DNA of 64,000 nucleotides, taken from positions 96,220,324 to 96,284,323 of the forward strand of contig OZ020589.1 of the NCBI GenBank assembly GCA_963971535.1, in the 5' to 3' direction. Shown here in pieces: positions 44,143 through 54,800 of this stretch. The DNA comes from Notolepis coatsorum (Eukaryota; Chordata; Actinopteri; Aulopiformes; Paralepididae). The notes beneath the pieces were generated by a model. The model saw nothing but the letters and a program-made list of their open reading frames with translations. It did not search any database and was not told the origin of the DNA. The first letter of the stretch is position 1; each line of letters opens with the position of its first letter. The translations under genes were made by a program, and so were the position numbers.

Positions 44143-46239
44143 CTATTTAGAAAAATCCTTCTTTGTGTGATACAGAGTGAAGCATTTGTCACGATGCAGG
44201 GGGACTTTGCACGATGTGCAAAAATATCTGGTTTCACCCCTGAGGCCATGCCTAAGGCAGACCCGACATTTCCTACATGGTAGCTTTCGCTTGGGGGTGG
44301 CTTTGTATGCCACCATTACATGCTTCCCAAAGCCACCCACTAATCTGCTCTGCGGGTCCCCCGGTGGGGCCCTAGGGTCGCGCTGCCTGTCACGCCCCCC
44401 CTGCTCAGCCCCTGCCTCCTCCTCACCCCCACCCTCCTCCTCCTCCTCTGCCACCCCAGGAATCTTCAACTCCTGAGCCCCTGTATAGGTCCGCGCCACA
44501 GCCCTGGTGTACCGGAAGAGGTTGTAATAATACCCTTGTGGGTGCCTGGTTTTGTACAAGACAAATGAGTTGAACATACATATTTGGATCAGATACAGCA
44601 CAAACTTTTTGGTCCACTCTCCAGTCTTACGTGTAGCCGGATAGTATGCCAAATTTTGATCCAGCTGGTCGACTCCTTTCATATAGCGGTTGTAACACAT
44701 GATGGTTGACGGCTTGAGCATCTCCACCCTCACCGCTTTGCCCTTCTTCCGCTTCTGCCACACTTTCGCCATTTCCATGGTGTCCTCCCCCCGGTGCTTC
44801 CTGAGGGTACCACAGACGTCGGTCCTCAACTGTCGGAGCCTGGCGCACATGCTCACCGAGTTATAGAAATTGTCCATGTATAAGGTATGCCCTGCTCCGG
44901 CCAAACGTCCAAGCAGACCGACGACCGTGTCCCCCAGGTTCGCGCTATCCAGGCAATATGGCTTGAACACGAAGCAATATCCTGTGCGTGATTCGCACAG
45001 GAAGTATGACTTGATGCCATACCATGTTGGCTTGTTGGGGTTGTAGACACGGAAAGCCAGGCGGCCTCGCCATGCCATCATCCCCTCGTCAATGGCGAGC
45101 TCACGTTCGGGCTGTTACAGTTCCTTGCACCTCATGTTGACATGGTCGACTACAGGGCGTACCTTACATAGTTTATCTCTAACATCTAGGGATGTGTTGT
45201 CGGCAAAGTGGAGGAATCGCCAGATCAACTCATACCGGTTGCGTGGCATGGTGGCTGAGTAGTACGGTGTGAACATCATCTCATCAGTGGTCCACATCAT
45301 GTCCACGCGAGGCTTCCAAAGGACACTGCTCAGGAAAATGAGTCCAAGGAACTTCTTCAGCTCCTTCAATGTGAGGGCCTTCCAACCCAGTGCCCTGCTA
45401 CTGGTTAGCGTGGGATCCAGCCGGGCAATGAACTGATCAGCGTAGAGGTTGGTCTGGGCAACAATGGCGTTGAGAAAGTCATCCGTCAGGAACAGATCTA
45501 GCCATTTTGCAGGCCGGTGCGAATTCAGTGCGGCGGCGTCCTGGAGCAGCCCCGGTTGGGACGTGAAGGGGATCCTGCGAGGCACCCAGCCCTCACGAGA
45601 CCAGGCATTCTCCTGGTCCTGACTAGGGATGGGTACCGAATTCGGTACTTTTGAGGTACCGAACCGAAACACGTCGGTACTACCGAGTATCGAATCAAGT
45701 GAGAAACCGAAAAAAAAATAAAAAAAAAATAATTTTTTTTTTTATTTTTTTTTTTTACTTTTTTCTTTTCATGTCAACGTTCACACGCACAATATATGCT
45801 TACCTAGGATTTGACTTGATTCAACAACAAAGCAGTCGGAGCAATGACAAGCCGAAAACTGTCGAAATTGTAGTTATTTGAAGTTTGGATTATTTTTTAC
45901 GACTGAGGTAGGTAAATTAAATTTCGACAGTTTTCGGCTTGTCATTGCTCCGACTGCTTTGTTGTTGAATCAAGTCAAATCCTAGGTAAGCATATATTGT
46001 GCGTGTGAACGTTGACATGAAAAGAAAAAAGTAAAAAAATAAAAATAAAAAAAAAATGAATAAAAATTTTTTTTTTTATTTTTTTTTTTAAGTACCGAAA
46101 AAAGGTACCGTTGGGTACCGGTATCGATTCACAGGTACCGGTACCGGTACCGGTATCGGTTCAAATGTGAAAGGTACCCATCCCTAGTCCTGACAGATCG
46201 CAGACCTGCTCTTCGCTCCTCCGCGTCGCACGCCACGAC
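44143..46239 (-). pseudogene. piggyBac transposase, main (last) exon, disrupted
   Basis: After a good acceptor (GTTGACAG ending at 46240) the frame continues from the upstream exon. The DDE transposase core is present with its three acidic residues in LAIDEGMMAWRG, LYMDNFYNS and MKGVDQLDQ, and a C-terminal cysteine-rich domain (CRKCRVC, YFCTSC, HRDKC) ends at TAG 44145-44143. Two lesions break it: a 563-bp hAT-type MITE (45624-46186) and an in-frame TAA at 45115-45117, just upstream of the first catalytic Asp. Removing the MITE and one TSD copy keeps the frame exactly. The protein would cut and paste at TTAA. An acidic/Gly/Glu stretch lies at about 44360-44460. Confidence 0.9.
45624..46186. 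mobile_element. Foldback hAT-type MITE inside the transposase exon
   Basis: TAGGGATGGGTACC ends with an 8-bp duplication GTCCTGAC (45616-45623, 46187-46194). The interior is a near-perfect inverted repeat with ~100-bp arms (about 45770-45870 and 45920-46020) around a ~45-bp loop, flanked by A/T runs and GGTACC-rich ends. Confidence 0.9.
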
Positions 46240-46370
46240 CTGTCAACGTAGTTACAAACTGTGTGTGAGTGAATGAGTGAGTGTGTGTGGGGTTCAGATG
46301 TCAGAGCTGGACGTGGTGTGGGGGTCAGAGGTCAGAGCTGGAAGTGGTGTGCAGAGTGAGGCCAACTTAC

Positions 46371-46433
46371 CGCGCTTAGATGTGCGTTTCCGCCCTGCAA
46401 CGGATTCCGGCATGTCCCGACTATCATCCAGTT
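46371..46433 (-). CDS. piggyBac transposase small exon (63 nt)
   Basis: Acceptor GATTCTAG and donor GCG/GTAAGTTGG bound a 21-codon exon: ELDDSRDMPESVAGRKRTSKR in register, phase 1 at both ends. It joins the main exon in frame across 46240-46370. The intron contains a twice-repeated GTCAGAGCTGGA unit (46290-46352). Confidence 0.75.
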
Positions 46434-46513
46434 CTAGAATCACATGATGTAATACATTACACTAGGGCAACGTATTGTCATTTTATTTACATGATATATA
46501 TATATATATATAT

Positions 46514-46647
46514 ATTAAGGCTGTCAAAGTTAACGTGATATTAACGCGTTAACTCCCGATTCTATTAATGCAACACATTTTTTTAACTCAACTAGACTTC
46601 ACTCAGGTGTATTATTGATGCTCTCATTGATACTATGTTTGTTTCTG

Positions 46648-46716
<69 letters not shown>

Positions 46717-47533
46717 ATATAGAGAGAGAGGGGGGTGAGAGAGAGATGGGACTTATAGGAACCCAAGGAGGACAACCTACACTACCTTAGGCTTACTGCA
46801 CCTTATGTGGACACTGTGATACTGTGAATAATGTATATTTCAGTGGATACCGTGATACTGTGAATAATGTATACTCAGTAGATAGTAAATTATAACACTA
46901 CCTCATGCATACTGCACCTTATGTGACACTGTGAATAATGTGAATATTTCTTCAGCTAGTCAGATAGTAAATTATATTGACCATATTGACCAAATTGTTT
47001 ACACTGCCTGTGTTGTTTTTACTACCTGTACCCCCCCCCCCCCCTCCCCCCCCCCATGCTGCTATGATGCCTGAATTTCCCCAAGGGGATCAATAAAGGA
47101 ATATCTTATCTTATCTTATCTTAAGGGGCAAGAGAGAAAGAGAGCTGGGAGAGTGTGTGTGTGAGGGAGAGAGGGGGGTGTGTGATTAATCAGCCGTTGT
47201 GTGTGTGTGAATGTAACAAGTTCCTAACGTTTTCTTTCCCCTATTATTTCATGCACACTTTATTCATCATTTAAATTATTATTTTGTGCATCACTCTGTT
47301 TTGAATTTGATGCAAATTTGCAATGCATGAGGGTCATCCTTTTGTGTTAAATGGCTGCATAAAGCAAGCATTTGTTGACTCGCATGTTGATAAGAGTATT
47401 AAAACTTGGAACTTGAAAAAGATCCGTTTAAGGTAAAAAAAAAAAATGCGATTAATTTGCGATTAATCGCGAGTTAACTATGGACAATCATGCAATTAAT
47501 CGAGTTAAATATTTTAATCGTTTGACAGCACTA
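46514..47533. mobile_element. hAT-type element in a transposase intron
   Basis: Starts TAAGGCTGTCAAAG and ends TTTGACAGCACTA, inside an AT repeat that provides an ATATATAT-like 8-bp duplication on each side. TTAATCG-rich subterminal sequence (47450-47520) is typical of a common vertebrate hAT family. Inside are (TG)n at 46651-46714, three imperfect GACACTGTGAATAATGT repeats, a C run (47030-47055) and a CAATAAAGG/TATCT tail (47071-47122). Confidence 0.8.
46651..46714 (+). repeat. (TG)n microsatellite
   Basis: About 32 uninterrupted TG units followed by GA-rich sequence. Confidence 0.95.
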
Positions 47534-47619
47534 ATATATATATATAGCATTATGTGTTATATTTTATGTACAATCACCTGCAGGAGTAGACTGTTATGCT
47601 ATGTTGTGTGGGTCATTGC

Positions 47620-47649
47620 CAGTCTCTGCGTCACTCTCTGCGCCAGAAT
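47620..47649 (-). CDS. Possible piggyBac transposase micro-exon (30 nt)
   Basis: After an acceptor CCAATTCAG the minus strand encodes DSGAESDAET in the same phase-1 register as the neighbours, but the only fitting donor is G/GCAATG, a non-consensus GC site. It may be a decayed exon. Confidence 0.4.
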
Positions 47650-47739
47650 CTGAATTGGATTGAATTCATTCAGTAAGTAAGTCTCATAAAACACAATAGT
47701 AATACATTTACATACATGAATGCATTAGTTAGTACATAC

Positions 47740-47787
47740 CCAAGTATGTGGGTGTACCACCGCCGGACGCTGAATCTGTGTCGGATC
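47740..47787 (-). CDS. piggyBac transposase small exon (48 nt)
   Basis: Acceptor ATGTACATTACAG and donor TTGG/GTATGT frame SDTDSASGGGTPTYL, 16 codons, phase 1 at both ends. Confidence 0.7.
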
Positions 47788-47819
47788 CTGTAATGTACAT
47801 AAAATAAATAAGCGGCTAT

Positions 47820-48011
47820 TGTACTCAAAGTGATGGTCACTCCTCCCCCCATATTAGTTAGATGAAATGGGGAGCACATGTAGTGAATAAATATAAATCA
47901 ATGCCTATATGACGATATAATCTCCAAATAAAATAACTTGGAATTACATTCAACAAGGCCATGACCTCCCCCACAGTTAGATGCATATCACATGTGAATC
48001 AAGGCATATAT

Positions 48012-48073
<62 letters not shown>

Positions 48074-49140
48074 AAAGCCATGTACTTCAAAGTGAGGTCA
48101 CTCCTCCCCCCATATTTTAAATGAAATGGAGAGCACATGTAGTGAATAAAGATAAATCAATGCCTATATGACGATATAATCTCCAAATAAAATAACTTGA
48201 CATTAGTTAGATGTAGGTCACATGTGAATCAAGGCCTATATGACACACACACCTGTACAAGCCATTGTACATCAAAGCCATGGTCACTCCATCCCCCATA
48301 TGAAATGGAGCACATGTGGTGGTGAATAAATATAAATCAAGGCCTATATGACAATATAATCTCCAAATAAAAGAACTTGACATTAGTTAGATGCAGATCA
48401 CATGTGAATCAAGGCCTATATGACACACACACGACACACACACAACACACACACACCTGTACAAGCCATTGTACATCAAAGCCATGGTCACTCCTCCCCC
48501 CATATGAAATGGAGCACGTGTGGTGGTGAATAAATATAAATCAAGGCCTATATGACGATATAATCTCCAAATAAAATAACTTGACATTAGTTAGATGCAG
48601 ATCACATGTGAATCAAGGCCTATATGACACACACACAACACACACCTGTACAAGCCATTGTACATCAAAGCCATGGTCACTCCTCCCCCCATATGAAATG
48701 GAGCACATGTTGTGGTGAATAAATATAAATCAAGGCCTATATGACAATATAATCTCCAAATAAAAGAACTTGACATTAGTTAGATGCAGATCACATGTGA
48801 ATCAAGGCCTATATGACACACACACAACACACACACCTGTACAAGCCATTGTACATCAAAGCCATGGTCACTCCTCCCCCCATATGAAATGGAGCACATG
48901 TGGTGGTGAATAAATATAAATCAAGGCCTATATGACAATATAATCTCCAAATAAAAGAACTTGACATTAGTTAGATGCAGATCACATGTGAATCAAGGCC
49001 TATATGACACACACACAACACACACATCAAAGCCATTGTACATCAAAGCCATGGTCACTCCTCCCCCCATATGAAATGGAGCACATGTGGTGGTGAATAA
49101 ATATAAATCAAGGCCTATATGACGATTTAAAATCTCCAAA
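47820..49140 (+). repeat. Intronic minisatellite, ~190-bp units
   Basis: About seven units carrying GGTCACTCCTCCCCCCATAT, AATAAATATAAATCAA, CTATATGAC and short CA runs. It lies wholly in the intron between two small transposase exons. Unit lengths vary mainly through the CA tracts. Confidence 0.9.
48013..48071 (+). repeat. (AC)n microsatellite
   Basis: About 59 bp of uninterrupted AC within the minisatellite. Confidence 0.95.
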
Positions 49141-49233
49141 TAATGTAGCTGTTTGACACGATATTATACTTCATCGATTTGAACCTGCATGTAAATACAC
49201 AATATTCACATTGCATTCGTCAAAATGACTTAC

Positions 49234-49305
49234 CCTGCTCCCCTCGACCACCACCACCATGTCCATGGCCCTCGTCATGGCCCTCGTCGTGAGATGAATC
49301 AGATT
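49234..49305 (-). CDS. piggyBac transposase small exon (72 nt)
   Basis: Acceptor ATTTAAAG and donor CAGG/GTAAGTC bound 24 codons: ESDSSHDEGHDEGHGHGGGG then RGEQ. Phase 1 at both ends; an acidic head and a His/Gly-rich tail. Confidence 0.72.
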
Positions 49306-49386
49306 CTTTAAATAAATAAATGGACAACGTTGGTTGTCGAATATACACAGAAATAAATAACATGGATCAAAATGTGCTGCACTTAC

Positions 49387-49434
49387 CATGGTATCTCCGA
49401 CCAAGATCAAGGTCGTCGTCAGATGACTCCTGAT
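49387..49434 (-). CDS. piggyBac transposase small exon (48 nt)
   Basis: Acceptor ATTATAG and donor CATG/GTAAGTGC bound 16 codons reading DQESSDDDLDLGRRYH with the G from exon 1. Phase 1 at both ends. Confidence 0.75.
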
Positions 49435-49571
49435 CTATAATGAATACATACCGGCGTTGGTTGGCGAACTAGCGTTACATATTCACAGTATACAATGAAT
49501 CAATTAGCGTTAGGTAAAGCATCATCAAATATACACGTTTCACACACACAATCACATCTACACAACCTTAC

Positions 49572-49869
49572 CTGGTGGTTTCCAATCGGTGCTGCCGTCC
49601 GATTCATGAACAGTTGAATCGCTGTCCGATGAGTCTGAAGAAGACTCAACAGCCACCTTCCTCTTCCTCGAACTGCGACGGGGAGATACGCTCCCGGTAC
49701 CGGGGCGAGACACGCCGCTGGGCCCAGCGACGGTCTCACGGCGCTCCCCGGTCGGAGCTACCAACGGACCGGTCGGTGTTGCTACAACGGGTCCAAATGC
49801 CAGCTTGGTTTGAACAAACCGATCCCCCGTCGGCCTGTCCCCACGCTTACCTACACTACGTCTCCTCAT
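49572..49869 (-). CDS. piggyBac transposase first exon
   Basis: ATG at 49869 opens 99 codons plus one base, ending WKPP-G at donor CCAG/GTAAGG (GT at 49571). The sequence is basic at the start (MRRRSVGKRGDR), Pro/Thr-rich in the middle, has a nuclear-localisation-like RRSSRKRK (about residues 64-71), and ends with a Ser/Asp-rich acidic patch. Such an acidic, unstructured N-terminus is usual for piggyBac transposases, but not split over so many exons. It joins the 48-nt exon at 49434 in frame. The start is chosen because it is the first ATG after a TATA box at a sensible distance. Confidence 0.75.
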
Positions 49870-50370
49870 ACTGAACTAATAATCTAAATGGAATAACTAA
49901 CTGATCAAACTACTATTACTACTACTAAAATATACTAACTAGACTACACACTAATCCCTCACAATAGTACTACTAGTTAGCACTACTAGGTACTTCTAAA
50001 GCACAGCTGAAACCTTACAATTATTCTGATACTATCACTAATACTGTATAAAACTATAACTATACGACTATAGGCTTATCTCAATGCAAATATCTCTCTC
50101 AATCTCTCTCTATCTCTCTCCCCAACAAAACCTTGTTGATTCTGGGACGGCGTAAACTTTTATACCTGCGGTCAGGTATGCTGGCCAATCAAATATCAGC
50201 TTCATTGTAGGCTGCAATATCATTATATTGGGATACAGTGTTCGAAAATAGGGGGACACTGCCACCTAGTGTAATTTGAGAGGAAATGCAGTTTCCGGTT
50301 CAAACTCAAGTCCAAAAGCTCCGCGGTGAAGTTCAGACTGGGAAAATGGAAAAAAGATGTAAACAGATCA
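49870..50370. other. Promoter-side region of the piggyBac unit
   Basis: Holds the probable 5' UTR, a CT-rich run (50090-50120) and the TATA box. Nothing else recognised. Confidence 0.45.
50157..50164 (-). promoter_or_regulatory. TATA box of the piggyBac transposase gene
   Basis: TATAAAAG on the minus strand, about 290 bp upstream of the first-exon ATG and 283 bp inside the right terminus. Confidence 0.6.
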
Positions 50371-50433
50371 AAGACGCTGTCCAGCGTCTTCGGCAGAATA
50401 AGCATGGCGGGGAAAGACGCTGCACAGCGTCTT
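50371..50433. repeat. Two subterminal 20-bp palindromes of the piggyBac unit
   Basis: AAGACGCTG-TC-CAGCGTCTT (50371-50390) and AAGACGCTG-CA-CAGCGTCTT (50414-50433), each followed by CGGC, 43 bp apart and 14 bp from the right end. Candidate transposase-binding sites by position and symmetry. Confidence 0.75.
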
Positions 50434-50458
50434 CGGCGATTAAAGTGTTAATAGTATG

Positions 50459-51822
50459 TGTTACAAAGGATCAGATTAAACCGAATATATATATTTATTG
50501 ATTGATATATATTGCATAGTATTTGTATATCGTTTGATATCCCTTGTATATTCCTTGTACATATACACGGAATATCCCTTTAGCCCAGACCATAATATTT
50601 CATTCTCCTATTGGACAGCGGTCCACAGGCGCCAGAGCCGCGCCTCCGGAGTCAGGTTCAAAGTCACCGTCAAGACATGTCTGTGCATGCCCGGCCTTGC
50701 CCAGGGATACGAGACAGAAATGTCGTTGGCACTAGTTTGTTCACCGTGCATATAAATACGGCGCAGGTGAATACAGAAGCACTTAGTCTTACTTAGTCTT
50801 ACTTAGTCAGAAGTCAAGAGTTACCCAATAAGTTGAAGCCTCACCCACGATACAATGTGCGGTGAAGTATGGCCTGTTTGGCCCCAGAATAGAGCATTGA
50901 GACCGCGTGCGAATTAATAACTGAATTGTCAGAGTTTGGCGCTATACCGTCGAGTGCGACATATTTCTATTAAGTCAGTAATAGTCTATTTGTGTATAGT
51001 GTATCGTGCGGCTAAAGTTCTACAGTGACCAGCATCACCAACGCTTCCTCGTATTAGCTAGAGTTCTTATCCAGGCTGGGCTGCTTTCGTGGCGCTTTCA
51101 CCCGAGGAGACCTAGACGAGAACCGTGTGGACATGTACACTGGATTAATCTACCCGACGACTACATAGCCTTTTGCGGCTGGATTATATTTGCTTTGGTC
51201 CTGTGATTTATGGAGCGGAGAATCGCCGACGCCTGCACGTGTTGGATTTACCCCGCGAGGAGCCAAGTCGAGTCGGCGCCTCAGAGAGCCTGAGGCCGGC
51301 TAGCTTTCTTCACTGTGGAGCTACAGTCTACGGAGAACAGCTGTATTCGTCTGTGGATAAAGAGGCTATTGCACCGTCTCCTGTACTTGGAGTCTCCTTA
51401 GCCATCGTTGACCAGACTCTCTACTACCGACAGATCCTCTACCCCTGCTGGCTTACAACCAGGGGGACCCTTCCAGTATCTCCCGCTATATATTACTAGT
51501 GTACCATAGATATAATTCCCTAAGATTCAGGTTGTATAATTACCTCCTGCGTAACCAGAGAATGGACATTCATTGTTGATTTGCCTACGCACATTCCTTT
51601 GCCTTACAAGTGCATTCAAAGTATAATAGAGAAGTATTATGTACCTTTTGCTGCAATAAATACTTAAAGACAACTTTGTTTAGAACCGGTTCATTGTGGG
51701 AAGTGTTCATTATATTTAGATATCATGTACTGTATGGCCAGTAATTAAAGTACATAAAGCGGTAGTGGTTTAATGATACCATACTTATCAATACAGTCAG
51801 GGAATTGTACCCCTCAGTTAAA
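50459..51822 (+). repeat. 5' LTR of BEL/Pao copy C
   Basis: Starts TGTTACAAAGGATCAG, ends CAGTTAAA where the 3' LTR has CAGTTACA. Has a TATA box near 50752 and three copies of CTTAGTCTTA-like units at 50780-50805 that copy B lacks. Confidence 0.95.
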
Positions 51823-51824
51823 AT

Positions 51825-51841
51825 TGGTCCTTCGAGCCGGA
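51825..51841 (+). other. Primer-binding site, tRNA-Tyr (copy C)
   Basis: Same 17-nt TGGTCCTTCGAGCCGGA as in copies A and B, two bases after the LTR. Confidence 0.87.
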
Positions 51842-51890
51842 GGGTAACTAGCGTAATATTAATATAGTGGTATTAATATTGACATGGCCT

Positions 51891-54800
51891 ATGATGAACA
51901 CTCCACAAAACGGTTCTCCTAAAGTAGATCGCCCGCAGCGTAGACGGCAGACACCTCAGTACTTAGAGGATTACGTTGCCAATATACTACCTAGGCTTCT
52001 ACAGACGGTAAACGCGGAAAAAGTAGATAGTAAAATTATGTCCGACCCTATCGACCAGGCTACCCCGCCAATAGAGGCCCTAGTGGGTTCTAACGTAACT
52101 GACCAAGCTCACGGTAGGGACCAGGAGGGACCTGACACGACTTTACCCCCCGCCAAGACCGAAGAAGTAGTCCCCGGAGAGCTCCAGGATAAAGACAGCC
52201 CTCCAAGGATGAAACTCTACCCGCTACAAGAAGAGGAGAGCACCCCGGAGATGGATCTCCAGGACTCGCCACAGGAGAACAGATCTCCAACGAGTACTGC
52301 CAGGAGCGGATCACCTCAACCAGCATCTTCCCCCAGCGAGGCGGACAAGATGCTGGCACAGGCATTCCTCGCCAGCCTAGCAGCCTCAACAGAGCGCGAT
52401 CGACTCAAAGCACAGACGCTTAGTGAGCGCGAACATTCTTCCATGGAAAGAGAACGCCTTCAGGCGCAGCAACGGAGCGACGAAGATCGTATACGTCTAG
52501 AGATTAGACGCCTTCAGACGGAAGAGAATATGGTAAGGGACCGGGCCGAAGCCCAGCGCGCCGCCGCCGAAGCCCAGCGCGCCGGTGCCGGTGCCCAAAG
52601 AGAAGCAGAGCGCGACCTCGCTCTCACCAAGCGCGAAGCCGAGCGCGACCGATTACAAGCGCAGATAATGGAGCAGCTGATCACCAGGGCAACACCCCCT
52701 CCCTCCGCACGGGGTTCCAGGGCCTCGTCAAGACAAGGGTCAAGGGCACCCTCCCCTACCCGATCAAGCGACCCTGAGCCCGACCACCAGAGAGAGCCTA
52801 TACCCCCCTCCGAACTCCTTCCCCGACCGGTCCACGCGAGACCCAGCTACAAGGAAGAAACGGTCTACACCGCGGAGAGGCTAAATAGACGATTACAGGA
52901 TCTAGAGGACCTGCCAGAGGAAGAAGAAGAGGGAGAGGAGGAGAGTCAAGCCCGACAGCAGCACAGTACTCCACAGGACCAGGAGGTCCAGTACAGCCCA
53001 GGCTCTACCCCCGCGGCTCTGCGCTACAGACCCCCGACTCAATTCACGGGTGAGCTTGACGCACGACCAGCCCCGAGGAATAGCACCTGGATACGCGGGC
53101 CATGGTACCCAGCAGGTACCAGCCCACCAAGAGGCGTAAGAGGAGACTCGCCTAGGAGGCCTCTCTTCCAACGCTCACCGATGTGCCAGCCATCCATGGC
53201 ATCATACATTGGCACACCGACGTTTCCGGACTTCACCCACGAGAACAGAGCACAGTACACGGAGCTACGAATGTGCTTAGAGACAATGAGGTCCGATGTA
53301 GCTGATGAACCGTACAAGTATGCTATCCTACTGAAGCACCTCAAGGTGCCCCGAGCGCAAAATATAGCGCTGGCCTATGCCACCTCTACTACCCCATACA
53401 CAGCGGCTCTAGCAGCACTCGACCAAAGATATGGACGCATATGGGACTACGTAATACAAGAGATAAGGCATATTGACCGCCTACCCCCAGCCACAGACAA
53501 TCGCTCACTAGATGACCTGTCTATCAAGGTACAATCCCTGGTAGGGATGCTGGGGGCGCAAAGAGAAAAGAGTATGCACGAACTGTACGCGAACTCTAAT
53601 GTCGAGAGGATTTTAGAGAAGCTTCCGCCCGCCCGACAAGAGCGCTTCAGGCGGCAAAGAGACCACCGTGATCCTAACGGTCCCGAGCCATCCCTCCTAG
53701 ACCTAGCCGACTTCCTGGCGAGAGAAGTCAACAGCCTACGGTTGGATACGTTCATGCGGAGCACCCCAAGCTCCAGAGAGGGACCTAGGAGAGCAAACGA
53801 TGGCCGCAGATTGGTGACCGTCATGCACCAATCAGAATCAGTACCGAGCAGCAAGAACCACAGTACCCCCTCGATGAAAGAGAAGTGGAAGATGGTGTGC
53901 CCGTACTGCGAAAAGGAACACTGGTTGTCACAATGTGACACGTTCAAGAAGATGACCGCAGACGAGGTGAGTCAATGGATAAAGTCCAACCGACGCTGTT
54001 ACCGATGTGCGCGCAGTCACATGGCAGCCGATTGCCGCTTAAAGAAGAGGTGTAATCGGTGTGACGGAGCCCACCTAGATGTCCTACACGACAGTAACAG
54101 AAGAAAGCCTGCACCCTCAAGCAGCACAAAGGCAAGTGTTATGTACATTGACCCCGCCAGCAGCGGGGGCGCCCGGGTGCTCTTAAAGGTGGTCCGCGTA
54201 ACACTGAGTTACCAAGATAAGGTCATGGACACTTACGCCGTCCTTGACGACGGGTCAGAGAAGACCCTTCTCCTCGCGTCCGCTGCGGCCCAGCTGGGGC
54301 TGCGGGGGAGCGAAAACCAATTGACGATTCGGACAATAAGAAGAGATCTAAAGACGATAAAGGGCGAGAATGTCTCCTTCACTATCGCAGCAAGCGGGCA
54401 GCCAGAGAGACGGTATATGATTACTAATGCCTTCACCAGCCAAGAAATAGGCCTGTCGCAGTACACCTACCCCATCGCCAAGCTGATGGATAAATATGTG
54501 CACCTGCGTCAACTACCTATACCGCTCATAGACGGTGCCACCCCGACCCTGCTGATAGGCTCCAACCATGCAGACCTCATAGTCCCGATAGACCGGGTCC
54601 ACACAGGGCCCAGAGGCTGTCCTGCAGCAGTCGAGACCCGCCTAGGATGGACATTACAAGGCCCCCTCGCTAAGTCTCTTAACCGAACAGCAGCCACTAA
54701 CTGCCTCCACTCCAGAGTGACAGAAGAAGACACCACCCTCCTACAGCATGTCGAGAGGCTATGGACACTAGAGACAATGCCCTTTAAGAACGAAAAGAAA

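Larger units (their letters stand above)
31556..50447 (-). mobile_element. piggyBac-type unit, 18.9 kb, carrying nested elements
   Basis: TTAA at 31552-31555 and 50448-50451 bounds it. The left end reads CACTTTGGTCGCCGG and the right end, reverse-complemented, CACTTTAATCGCCGA: imperfect terminal inverted repeats with the piggyBac target preference. Excising it joins the Tx1-like LINE reading frame exactly. It holds the multi-exon transposase (44143-49869), a satellite split by BEL copy B, two hAT-type insertions and a diverged piggyBac transposase fragment. Without BEL B and the two hAT-type insertions it would be about 8.3 kb. Whether the ends belong to one original element or to two related ones that merged is not settled by sequence alone. 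Confidence 0.8.
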
